Assembly (NCBI GenBank): GCA_002842345.1
Contig: PHCU01000009.1
Location: 1-49,030, forward strand
Direction: 5' to 3'
Source: Betaproteobacteria bacterium HGW-Betaproteobacteria-12
GTDB lineage: Bacteria > Pseudomonadota > Gammaproteobacteria > Burkholderiales > Rhodocyclaceae
DNA: 49,030 nt
Shown: positions 42,023 through 49,030 of the stretch, piece after piece
Layout: each line of letters begins with the position of its first letter
Position numbering within the stretch: position 1 is the stretch's first letter
The notes under the pieces: generated by a model
Database searches by the model: none
The model's input: only the letters and a program-made list of their open reading frames with translations
Told to the model about the DNA's origin: nothing
Position numbers and translations under genes: made by a program

Positions 42023-44045
42023 GCAATGGTTTATCCGCGTTGATTGCGCGCCAGGAATCCATGGATTCGTCGAGCGAGTATTTCTTCAGTTTCAGATACA
42101 GCGTACTTTTGGCGATGCCCAATTGCTTGGCGGCGAGCGTGGCATTGCCCGACGTCTCGCGGAGAACCTTGCAAATCTGATCAAACTCGCTTTTGGCCAG
42201 TCCGCTCAGATTGGCCACCGAAATATCTTCACGCGAATCGTCGATCTCGTTGGCTTCCGCCAGCAGCTCCGGCGGCAAGTCGTCTTGGCCCACCACATCG
42301 CTGTGGACCGTCAGTACCAGGCCTTCAATGGTATTGCGCAGTTCCCTGACATTGCCCGGCCAGGGATATTGCTCCAACCTCATCAGCGCCATGGGATCGA
42401 AAATCTTCTCCTCGACTTCATGCAATTCGCACAGTTGCTGGATAAAAGATTTGGCCAGCTCCCTGATATCCCCCTGCCGGTCTCTCAGTGCCGGAATCCT
42501 GATGCTGGTCACCGAAACGCGATAGAACAGATCGATACGGAAGCGCCCTTCCGCTACTTCCTGCCGTAAATCACGGTTGGTCGCGGCGATCAGGCGGAAT
42601 TTGACTTGCCTGGGCTTGGTATCGCCCAAGCGGTAAATTTGCCCGTCCTCCAGGACCCGCAAAAAGTGGGGCTGCAAATCCAGTGGCATCTCACCGAGTT
42701 CGTCGAGGAACAAGGTGCCGCCGTCGGCGGCCTCGATCTTGCCGGCGACCCCGCCGCGACGCGAACCGGTGAAGGCGCCTTCGACGTGGCCAAACAGTTC
42801 GCTGGCCAACAGTTCGCGGCTGAGGCCACCACAATTCAAGGCGATAAAAGGGCCATCGCAATTCTTGCTCAATGCATGTATGCCTTGCGCAAAGACTTCC
42901 TTGCCAACACCGGTTTCACCCAGCAATAAAATCGGCACGCGTGACTTGGCCAGCTGGGTCGCCTTGTCGATCGCTTGCTGTAGTTCCGGACTGCTGCCCT
43001 TGGCCCCTGGGAACGCGGACTTTGCTTCCGTTGGCCGGCGCGGGAAAACCGAGGCGTGAGCGACACGGGAACTCGATGCGCGACTGGGTACGCGCACCAC
43101 ACTGCCGACGCGTTCTCCGTTGTCGAAAATCGGCTCGACCCATTCAGCCCTGAGCCAGGCGGGCAGGACATCAACGTTGGTGACGGGCTCGCTGCCAGCG
43201 GAAATTCCATCGATCCGGTCCGGGTTGTTCAGATCGATCCGGCAGCCTAACGACGACAGCAATGCCGGTGTATTTTCATTGACCTTGATCGGAAAACCAT
43301 GGCGATCGACCAGAATCGCGCCAGATCCGTCGGCTGCAGCCAATTGCGCGATGGAACGCTCCATCAAGCGAATGCGGAACTGCAATTCCTTCTTGGCCAG
43401 AAACGACTCGATCCGCGTGGCCGTTGCCACGACCAGGGAGAGGCTATGGCGGGAATAGTTGCGACTCAAGCCGGAGACGTCGATGACCCCGAGCAGTTGT
43501 CCGTGTACCGGATCGCGGATTACCGCGGCAGAACAGGTCCAGCGCTTGATACCCTCGCAAAAGTGTTCTTCCGAATGTATTTGGACCGGTTGCCCCAAGG
43601 AAATGGCAGTGCCGATCGCATTGGTTCCACATTGCACCTCATTCCAGCTAGCGCCAGGCAGCAGATGAATCTTCTCGGCCGGCCCGATGGCCGAGCTATC
43701 GCCTTCGACTTCGAGTACGACTCCCTCCTGGTCGGTGAGGACCATGACGGTTCCCGTTTCAGACAGGAAATCCCGCGCCAGAACCATCACCGGTTTGCTG
43801 GCCTCGAGCAAATCCCGCAGCTGATGTTTCAATAGGGAAACGTCACGCGCCGGCAAGGGACTGGCGGCTTGATCGATAGAGGGATCAACGTTGGCGCCGA
43901 CGCAGCGCTTCCAGGAATCCTCAACCAAGCAGCGCAGAGAATCTGGCGAAGCACCACCGTGAACCAGGAAGCTTTCCCAAGACTCCCGAATTCGGCTGTC
44001 GTCTTCTGGCCGCGAAAACAAGTCTCGCACGTTGCTCGAATTCAT
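42009..44045 (-). CDS. AcoR-type sigma-54 dependent activator (GAF-AAA+-Fis)
   Basis: 678 residues. N-terminal AcoR-like region and GAF (about 15-215: ETGTVMVLTDQEG, CGTNAIGTAISLGQ, HFCEGIKRWTCSAAV), PAS-like linker (about 235-320), AAA+ (about 347-580: Walker A GETGVGKE 376-383, Walker B GGTLFLDELGE near 442) and Fis HTH at the C-terminus. The sigma-54-contact loop reads GAFTGS (423-428) instead of GAFTGA. Ribosome site AGGAGGAG before ATG. AcoR-type proteins bind a small ligand directly and open sigma-54 promoters; the four such promoters of the island are the obvious targets. Its AAA+/Fis part is duplicated in the gene at 35367-36611. Confidence 0.93.
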   Translation of the reverse strand: MNSSNVRDLFSRPEDDSRIRESWESFLVHGGASPDSLRCLVEDSWKRCVGANVDPSIDQAASPLPARDVSLLKHQLRDLLEASKPVMVLARDFLSETGTVMVLTDQEGVVLEVEGDSSAIGPAEKIHLLPGASWNEVQCGTNAIGTAISLGQPVQIHSEEHFCEGIKRWTCSAAVIRDPVHGQLLGVIDVSGLSRNYSRHSLSLVVATATRIESFLAKKELQFRIRLMERSIAQLAAADGSGAILVDRHGFPIKVNENTPALLSSLGCRIDLNNPDRIDGISAGSEPVTNVDVLPAWLRAEWVEPIFDNGERVGSVVRVPSRASSSRVAHASVFPRRPTEAKSAFPGAKGSSPELQQAIDKATQLAKSRVPILLLGETGVGKEVFAQGIHALSKNCDGPFIALNCGGLSRELLASELFGHVEGAFTGSRRGGVAGKIEAADGGTLFLDELGEMPLDLQPHFLRVLEDGQIYRLGDTKPRQVKFRLIAATNRDLRQEVAEGRFRIDLFYRVSVTSIRIPALRDRQGDIRELAKSFIQQLCELHEVEEKIFDPMALMRLEQYPWPGNVRELRNTIEGLVLTVHSDVVGQDDLPPELLAEANEIDDSREDISVANLSGLAKSEFDQICKVLRETSGNATLAAKQLGIAKSTLYLKLKKYSLDESMDSWRAINADKPLPTNG

Positions 44046-44316
44046 CTATCTCCTCCTTACTGCAAGTCCACCTGGTTGTTGGTTTTCTTGCAGGCAGCAA
44101 TAGCAAAAAACTGGCTGCAAACCCCATCTGGTGAAGCATCTACTGCGCGCCACCGATAAGAAATTCAGCGCGCCGTACGAGCCGCCCAGACGCACAAAAC
44201 CAGCACAAAATCACCTAATCGTAAGCCATTCATTATAGTGCAATAATTAAGTATTACGGAGCCTGGCCAGACTTGGCTTTGGCCCAAGAACGCGGCCCGA
44301 GAAACTTTTTCGCCCC

Positions 44317-44343
44317 TTAGCACTCTCAGGCAGCGAGTGCTAA
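44317..44343 (+). promoter_or_regulatory. CIRCE operator (HrcA site) of rpoH
   Basis: TTAGCACTC, nine bases, GAGTGCTAA: a perfect CIRCE inverted repeat. It lies 33 bp before the rpoH ATG, close to or within the expected promoter/leader. HrcA repressor binding here would place rpoH under heat-shock control at the transcription level, as known for several betaproteobacteria. Confidence 0.93.
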
Positions 44344-44376
44344 AATGATGACGAAACTTTCTGGAGGACACACGCT

Positions 44377-45237
44377 ATGACCTATGCCCTGGCTCATCCC
44401 ATTCCCTCTGCGGTCGGTAACATCGATGCCTACATCCAGGCAGCGAATCGCTATCCGATGCTTTCCGAGGCGGAAGAGACCCGGCTGGCCGAGCGTTTCC
44501 ACAACGATGGCGATGTGGAAGCGGCGCGTCAGCTCGTGCTCTCCCACCTGCGTCTGGTCATTTCCATCGCCCGCGGCTACCTCGGCTACGGCCTGCCGCA
44601 CGCCGACCTGATCCAGGAAGGCAACATCGGCCTGATGAAGGCGGTGAAGCGCTTCGATCCGGCGCGCGGCGTGCGCCTGGTGTCGTTCGCCATGCACTGG
44701 ATCAAGGCCGAGATCCACGAGTACATCCTGAAGAACTGGCGGCTGGTCAAGGTCGCCACGACCAAGGCGCAACGCAAGCTGTTCTTCAACCTGCGCAGCC
44801 TGAAGAACGATTACGAAGGTGTCGATACGCTGTCCGGCACCCAGGCAGCGGAAGTTGCGACGCGGCTCGGCGTCAAACGCGACGAAGTGGTCGAGATGGA
44901 AACCCGCCTCTCCGGCCGCGACCTGGCGCTGGAAGGCAATCCGGACGACAGCGACGACGCTTTCGCGCCGATCGACTACCTGGCCGACTCGCGTTACGAA
45001 CCGACCCGCGTCATCGAAAGCAAGGCCGTCGCCCGCCTGCAGGACGAAGGCCTGCAGCAAGCGCTGGCCGCCCTCGACCCGCGCAGCCGGCGGATCATCG
45101 AGACGCGCTGGCTGCACGATGGCGAGGCGGCGACGCTGCACGAACTGGCCGCCGAGTTCGCCGTCTCGGCCGAGCGCATCCGCCAGATCGAGGTCAAGGC
45201 GCTGCAGAAAATGCGCGGCGTACTGGTCCCGGCCTGA
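44377..45237 (+). CDS. rpoH: RNA polymerase heat-shock sigma factor (sigma-32)
   Basis: 286 residues, group 3 sigma-70 family. Region 2 (about 50-125: HLRLVISIARGYLGYGLPHADLIQ, quoted in part, then RLVSFAMHWIKAEIHEYIL), the RpoH box QRKLFFNLR near residue 130 that separates RpoH from other sigma factors, and region 4 HTH near the end (ELAAEFAVSAERIRQIEVKAL, quoted in part). Directs transcription of heat-shock chaperone and protease genes. A CIRCE element upstream shows HrcA control. Ribosome site GGAGG precedes the ATG. Followed by a terminator hairpin shared with convergent napB. Confidence 0.96.
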   Translation: MTYALAHPIPSAVGNIDAYIQAANRYPMLSEAEETRLAERFHNDGDVEAARQLVLSHLRLVISIARGYLGYGLPHADLIQEGNIGLMKAVKRFDPARGVRLVSFAMHWIKAEIHEYILKNWRLVKVATTKAQRKLFFNLRSLKNDYEGVDTLSGTQAAEVATRLGVKRDEVVEMETRLSGRDLALEGNPDDSDDAFAPIDYLADSRYEPTRVIESKAVARLQDEGLQQALAALDPRSRRIIETRWLHDGEAATLHELAAEFAVSAERIRQIEVKALQKMRGVLVPA

Positions 45238-45258
45238 GTCGCGCCGGGCACCAACGAA

Positions 45259-45281
45259 AAAGGGAGCCGCCGGCTCCCTTT
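45259..45281. terminator. Bidirectional terminator between rpoH and napB
   Basis: AAAGGGAGC / GCTCCCTTT stem (9 bp) with loop CGCCG; A-rich on the left and T/pyrimidine-rich on the right, so it can serve both convergent genes. Confidence 0.8.
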
Positions 45282-45300
45282 CTCGTTTACCCCGCCCCCA

Positions 45301-45783
45301 TCAGTTCTTCTTGCCGGCCTTGCCGGCGGCGACGTCGCCCTTGAATTCGTTATCCACCAGCGGCGGCGCATCGACCTGTGGCACGTGGCACTGGGTGCAG
45401 TTGTGGCGGGCGGCGGCGGCGTTCGGCAAGAGCTTGCCGTCACGATCGCGGAAGTGGCTGTCGCCGACCTTGGGCGCCTTTTTCTTCTGGTAGGTGTCGG
45501 CGCCGTGGCAGCTCAGGCACTGGTTCTCCTCCAGCGTGATCTCGTCGAAGTTCTCCACCGCATGCGGGATCACCGGCGGCTGGTCACGGAAGGTGCGGGC
45601 CACCTTCTCCTGGCCGCCCGGCTTGCCGCCGAGGTATTTCTTGGCGTCCGGGGCCTGGTCGACGGCTGCCACGTCGGCGCCACGCATCGGGGCCGGCGCC
45701 TGCTGGGCCAGCGTCGGGGCGGCGAGCGCCCAGCATGCGGCAGCAGCCAGTACGGCAAATGTCGTCTTCACGGTCTGTTTCAT
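45301..45783 (-). CDS. napB: Periplasmic nitrate reductase dihaem cytochrome c subunit
   Basis: 160 residues. Signal peptide about 1-27 (ending LAQQ). Two haem c motifs, C89-LS-CH93 and C129-TQ-CH133, as in NapB; PPVIPHAVENF is a further family block. Passes electrons to NapA in the periplasm. ATG 45783 is preferred over an upstream in-frame start because of the signal peptide and a GAGGAGG ribosome site. Last gene of the nap operon in this window; there is no napC after it before the terminator. Confidence 0.93.
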   Translation of the reverse strand: MKQTVKTTFAVLAAAACWALAAPTLAQQAPAPMRGADVAAVDQAPDAKKYLGGKPGGQEKVARTFRDQPPVIPHAVENFDEITLEENQCLSCHGADTYQKKKAPKVGDSHFRDRDGKLLPNAAAARHNCTQCHVPQVDAPPLVDNEFKGDVAAGKAGKKN

Positions 45784-45797
45784 GTTGGCGCTCCTCC

Positions 45798-46703
45798 TCA
45801 AATACTCGCAGATCGGTCGGCTTCGTGCGGTGCCGGCGGCACCGTCGAAACCGGGTTATTGAAACGCAGGCTGAAGGTGAATACTTCCTTCGAGCAGACA
45901 TCGATGCAGCGGCCGCAGTTGGTGCAGTTGGCGGCCAGGATCACCGGCCCGACGCCCTGCGCCTCACCCTTCAGCGCCGGCCGGATGACCTGCGGCTCGG
46001 GACAGACGGCGAAGCAGTCCATGCAGTCGTTGCAGGCCTGGCGGGCCGGGGCGGCAACGCGCACGGGCGACCAGCGACCGAGCAGGCTGTAGAAGGCGCC
46101 GACCGGACAGAGGTGGCCGCACCAGCCGCGGCTCATCACCAGCAGGTCGAACAGGAACACCGCCAGGACCACCATCCAGGCGGTGCCGAGGCCGAAGATC
46201 AGGCCGCGGTGCAGCATCGAGATCGGGTTGATCAGTTCCCACAGCACGACGCCGGTCAGCGCCGAACCGAGCAGTGTCATGCCCAGCATCCAGTAGCGGG
46301 TGGCGCGCGAAATGTGGGCGCTGCCCTTGATGCCGAGCCGGCCGCGCAGCCAGCCGGCGGCATCGGTGACCATATTCACCGGGCAGACCCAGCTGCAATA
46401 GATACGGCCGCCGAGCAGCAGATAGAAGACGACGACGATGGCCACGCCGGCTAGCCCAAGGGTTTCCGGCAGATGCCCGGTCAGCGCCGACTGCAGTGCG
46501 ACATAGGGATCGGTCAGCGGCAGGAAATCGAGCGTGTAGCTGTAGTTGAGGTTGCCCTTGACGATCCAGATGCCGGCCAGCGGGCCGAGCAGAAACAGGG
46601 CGAGGATGCCGAGCTGCGTCAGGCGACGCAGCAGCAGCCAGCGGTGGGCGCGCAGCCAGCCCTTGTCAGCCACCGCCTCAGCGCCGGGACGTTGGCCACT
46701 CAT
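45798..46703 (-). CDS. napH: NapH quinol dehydrogenase membrane component
   Basis: 301 residues. About four to five membrane helices (near 28-48, 85-105, 137-157, 170-192), CxxxCP motifs in loops (SWVCPVNMV and [11 protein letters not shown]) and two C-terminal [4Fe-4S] ferredoxin clusters ([12 protein letters not shown] and [11 protein letters not shown]). With NapG it oxidises quinol and feeds electrons toward the periplasmic reductase. The start overlaps napG by 4 bp. Confidence 0.93.
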   Translation of the reverse strand: MSGQRPGAEAVADKGWLRAHRWLLLRRLTQLGILALFLLGPLAGIWIVKGNLNYSYTLDFLPLTDPYVALQSALTGHLPETLGLAGVAIVVVFYLLLGGRIYCSWVCPVNMVTDAAGWLRGRLGIKGSAHISRATRYWMLGMTLLGSALTGVVLWELINPISMLHRGLIFGLGTAWMVVLAVFLFDLLVMSRGWCGHLCPVGAFYSLLGRWSPVRVAAPARQACNDCMDCFAVCPEPQVIRPALKGEAQGVGPVILAANCTNCGRCIDVCSKEVFTFSLRFNNPVSTVPPAPHEADRSASI

Positions 46704-47581
46704 GGCTTGCCTCCCAGACCCGGCGGCAGGCTCGGAATGGCCAGCGTCTCGTTGGCCGGCAGGTCGCGCGCCGGCGCGGTCATACCCGAGGCCGGATCGT
46801 AGTGGCCGGGCAGCTTGGTGCCTTCCGGCATCCGGTCGGGCAGATCAAGCATTTTCGATTCGTCGATCAGCGAGTGGCCGGCCTTCTTCTGCTCTTCCCA
46901 GCCGAGCCGGTAGTGGCTGCCCAGTTCGCCCTTGGCCAGGGCCGGCGGCAGCACGCGGATGGCCGCTTCCTGCAGCACGCAGGACTGCTCGCACTTGCCG
47001 CAGCCGGTGCAGTGTTCGGAATGCACGGTCGGCAGGAACATGGCGTGCCGGCCGGTGCGCTGGTTACTCTGGATATCCAGCGTGATCGCCTTGTCGATGA
47101 CCGGGCAGACGCGATAGCAGACGTCACAGCGCAGGCCGAGGAAATTGAGGCAGGTCTCGTGGTCGATCAGCACGGCGACGCCCATCTTGGCCTTGTTGAT
47201 GTCGGTCAGTTGGTGATCGAGGGCGCCGGTCGGGCAGGCCTTGATGCAAGGGATGTCCTCGCACATCTCGCAGGGAATCTTGCGCGCCGTGAAGTACGGC
47301 GTGCCGGTGGCCACCGGCGTTTCCGGCTTGGCCAGCGACAGCGTGTCGTAGGGACAGTCGCGGACGCACAGGCCGCAGCGAATGCAGGCGCCGAGGAAAT
47401 CGTCTTCCGGCAGCGCACCGGGCGGGCGCAGGGCGAGCGCCGGCAGCGCCTTCGACTGCTTGGCGTAAAGGCCGAGCCCGAGGCCGAGCATGCCTACGCC
47501 ACAGGCCATGCGGGCCGAGTCGAAGAGAAATTGCCGGCGGGCGGCGTTGCTTTTGGGGGTAGTTTCTTTCATATCGCTCAT
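46700..47581 (-). CDS. napG: NapG periplasmic ferredoxin-type protein
   Basis: 293 residues. Twin-arginine signal ([11 protein letters not shown] followed by a hydrophobic stretch) for export as a folded Fe-S protein. Four [4Fe-4S] motifs: [35 protein letters not shown] with upstream cysteine, and [11 protein letters not shown]. Works with NapH in quinol oxidation. Coupled to napH by overlap and 74 bp after napA, with a hairpin in the gap. Confidence 0.93.
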   Translation of the reverse strand: MSDMKETTPKSNAARRQFLFDSARMACGVGMLGLGLGLYAKQSKALPALALRPPGALPEDDFLGACIRCGLCVRDCPYDTLSLAKPETPVATGTPYFTARKIPCEMCEDIPCIKACPTGALDHQLTDINKAKMGVAVLIDHETCLNFLGLRCDVCYRVCPVIDKAITLDIQSNQRTGRHAMFLPTVHSEHCTGCGKCEQSCVLQEAAIRVLPPALAKGELGSHYRLGWEEQKKAGHSLIDESKMLDLPDRMPEGTKLPGHYDPASGMTAPARDLPANETLAIPSLPPGLGGKP

Positions 47582-47599
47582 GGTCCAGTTCAGCCGGTC

Positions 47600-47624
47600 G
47601 CGGACGGGCCCCTCACCCGCCCGC
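47600..47624 (-). repeat. Intercistronic hairpin napA/napG
   Basis: GCGGGCGGG / CCCGTCCGC on the minus strand, 9 bp with one G-U pair and a 7-nt loop. No T tract; it may stabilise the napA mRNA end or limit read-through into napGHB. Confidence 0.5.
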
Positions 47625-47655
47625 GCCGGCTCTCCCTGATTGCCGCGTCAAATCA

Positions 47656-49030
47656 TCAGGCCTTGACCACCTTGCAGGCGCATTTCTTGAAGTCCGTTTC
47701 TTTCGACAGCGGGCAGGTGGCGTCCAGCGTCAGCTTGTTTACCAGCCGATGCTCGTCGAAGAAGGGCACGAAGACAAGGCCGGCCGGCGGCTTGTTGCGA
47801 CCGCGGGTTTCCACCCGCAATTGGATCTCGCCGCGCCGGGTGGCCAGCTTGACCACGTCATTGCGGGCCAGGCCACGGCTCTTGGCATCCTGCGGATGCA
47901 TGTAGACCACCGCGTCGGGCATCGCCTTGTACAGTTCCGGTACGCGCCGGGTCATCGAGCCGGTATGCCAGTGTTCGAGCACGCGGCCAGTACACAGCCA
48001 CAGGTCGTAGTCGGCGTCCGGCGCTTCGGCGGCCGGCTGGTAGGGCAGCGCGAAGACCACCGCCTTGCCGTCCGGGAAGCCGTAGAAACGCACGCCCTCG
48101 CCCTTCGGCACGTAGCTGTCGTAACCCTCGCGGAAGCGCCACAGCGTTTCCTTGCCGTCGATCACCGGCCAGCGCAGGCCACGCGCCTTGTGATAGACGT
48201 CGAAGTTGGCCAGGTCATGGGCGTGACCGCGGCCGAAGCTGGCGTATTCCTCGAACAAGCCCTTCTGCACGTAGAAGCCGAAAGCCTTCGACTCGTCGTT
48301 CATGTAGCCCTTGATGGCATGGGCGTTGACCTTGGCTACCTCGTCGAGGCCCCAGCGGGTGGTGTCCGGGTTGGCGTAGAGCACGTCGTACAGGGTCTTG
48401 CCCTTGTATTCCGGCGCCTTGTCGAGCAGTTCGGCCGGCCACACCTCGTCGGTCTTGAAGCGCTTGGCGAACTCGATGTACTGCCACAGATCGGACTTGG
48501 CCTCGCCCGGCGCCTTGACCTGCTGTCGCCAAAACTGGCCGCGGCGTTCGGCATTGCCATAGGCGCCTTCCTTCTCCATCCACATCGCCGACGGCAGGAT
48601 CAGGTCGGCCGACATCGCCGAAACGGTCGGATAGACATCGGAATGGACGACGAAGGCCTTGGGATTGCGCCAGCCCGGGTAGATTTCCTCGTTGATGTTC
48701 GGCCCGGCCTGCATGTTGTTGGTCGTGGTCGACCAGAAGAAGCCGAGCTTGCCGTCCTTCAGCGCCCGCGACTGGGCCACGGCATGCAGCCCGACCCAGT
48801 CGGGAATGGTGCCGGCCGGCAGCTTCCACAGCTTTTCCGAGAGTTCGCGGTGCTTCGGATTCATCACCACCATGTCGGCCGGCAGGCGGTGGGCGAAGGT
48901 GCCGACCTCGCGCGCGGTACCGCAGGCCGACGGCTGGCCGGTCAGCGAGAACGGGCTGTTGCCGGGTTCGGAAATCTTGCCGACCAGCAGGTGCACGTTG
49001 TAGATCATGTTGTTCACCCAGGTGCCGCGC
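47656..49030 (-). CDS. napA: Periplasmic nitrate reductase catalytic subunit (5' end outside window)
   Basis: C-terminal 457 residues of the Mo-bis-MGD enzyme that reduces nitrate to nitrite in the periplasm. The frame is open to the window edge; the visible part begins ...[11 protein letters not shown] and includes [37 protein letters not shown], the molybdopterin-binding [18 protein letters not shown] and a C-terminal [16 protein letters not shown]. The N-terminal [4Fe-4S] cysteines and active-site cysteine lie outside. The nap-type assignment (rather than nas or formate dehydrogenase) is secured by napG, napH and napB downstream. Confidence 0.96.
   Translation of the reverse strand, partial: RGTWVNNMIYNVHLLVGKISEPGNSPFSLTGQPSACGTAREVGTFAHRLPADMVVMNPKHRELSEKLWKLPAGTIPDWVGLHAVAQSRALKDGKLGFFWSTTTNNMQAGPNINEEIYPGWRNPKAFVVHSDVYPTVSAMSADLILPSAMWMEKEGAYGNAERRGQFWRQQVKAPGEAKSDLWQYIEFAKRFKTDEVWPAELLDKAPEYKGKTLYDVLYANPDTTRWGLDEVAKVNAHAIKGYMNDESKAFGFYVQKGLFEEYASFGRGHAHDLANFDVYHKARGLRWPVIDGKETLWRFREGYDSYVPKGEGVRFYGFPDGKAVVFALPYQPAAEAPDADYDLWLCTGRVLEHWHTGSMTRRVPELYKAMPDAVVYMHPQDAKSRGLARNDVVKLATRRGEIQLRVETRGRNKPPAGLVFVPFFDEHRLVNKLTLDATCPLSKETDFKKCACKVVKA

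Noticed and set aside
44232..44237. TATAAT on the minus strand as -10 box of the AcoR-type activator gene
   Set aside because: No acceptable -35 hexamer 16-18 bp upstream; kept only as a remark.
1..49030. Mobile elements, CRISPR arrays, tRNA or rRNA genes marking a genomic island
   Set aside because: None was seen on either strand; the term island is used only for gene content, not for proven transfer.

Overview
The window reads as a chromosomal segment of a denitrifying betaproteobacterium, most likely from the Rhodocyclaceae (Azoarcus, Aromatoleum, Thauera or Dechloromonas relatives). This is inferred from the high GC content, the periplasmic nitrate reductase genes, a CIRCE-controlled rpoH, and an acetophenone-carboxylase-type gene set best known from Aromatoleum aromaticum. 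No tRNA, rRNA, CRISPR array, transposase or integrase was seen.

Left flank (1-11.96 kb) is mostly housekeeping. It holds the 5' part of glnA with a recognisable sigma-54 promoter and NtrC site, a cation diffusion facilitator, a rhodanese, nadA, a ybhP/clsB-like pair, an overlapping operon of a polyamine-type binding protein, a diguanylate cyclase and gluQ, a DUF3016 protein, and a small membrane protein divergent from a LysR regulator.

The central 12-44 kb is an accessory catabolic island. On the minus strand lies a complete five-gene ketone carboxylase operon of the acetophenone carboxylase type (apcABCDE, 27.0 to 19.3 kb). It is followed by a four-gene operon for hydrophobic-compound handling: a YCF48/BNR-type protein, an RND/MMPL exporter, a DUF1302 outer-membrane protein and a DUF1329 protein (18.4 to 12.1 kb). 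Divergent from apcA are a G3E (CobW-type) GTPase, a large GAF-PAS-GGDEF-EAL protein, a MalT/LuxR-type ATP-dependent regulator and a sigma-54 activator that lacks a sensor domain. Next come, on the minus strand, an acyl-CoA ligase (bal-like) with a short PAS chemoreceptor downstream, then on the plus strand a 3-oxoacid CoA-transferase (two subunits) and a DUF3135 protein, and finally a full-length AcoR-type sigma-54 activator.

Four sequences with the GG-N10-GC spacing of sigma-54 promoters sit in front of the four expected transcription units of the island: apcA, the YCF48 operon, the leader of the G3E GTPase, and the CoA-transferase. With two paralogous sigma-54 activators in the same island, this suggests one regulon. 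My model is that the ketone enters through the DUF1302/RND system and is carboxylated by Apc with ATP and bicarbonate. The resulting 3-oxoacid is activated by the ligase and/or the CoA-transferase, and a thiolase outside the window cleaves it. The same AcoR-type sensor is fused both to a sigma-54 output and to a c-di-GMP output, and a chemoreceptor lies in the ligase operon, so transcription, lifestyle and motility may all respond to the substrate. A probable 0.11-kb leader or small RNA ending in a strong terminator precedes the GTPase gene.

Right flank (44.3-49.03 kb): rpoH with a perfect CIRCE operator, then a minus-strand nap operon (napA partial, napG, napH, napB).
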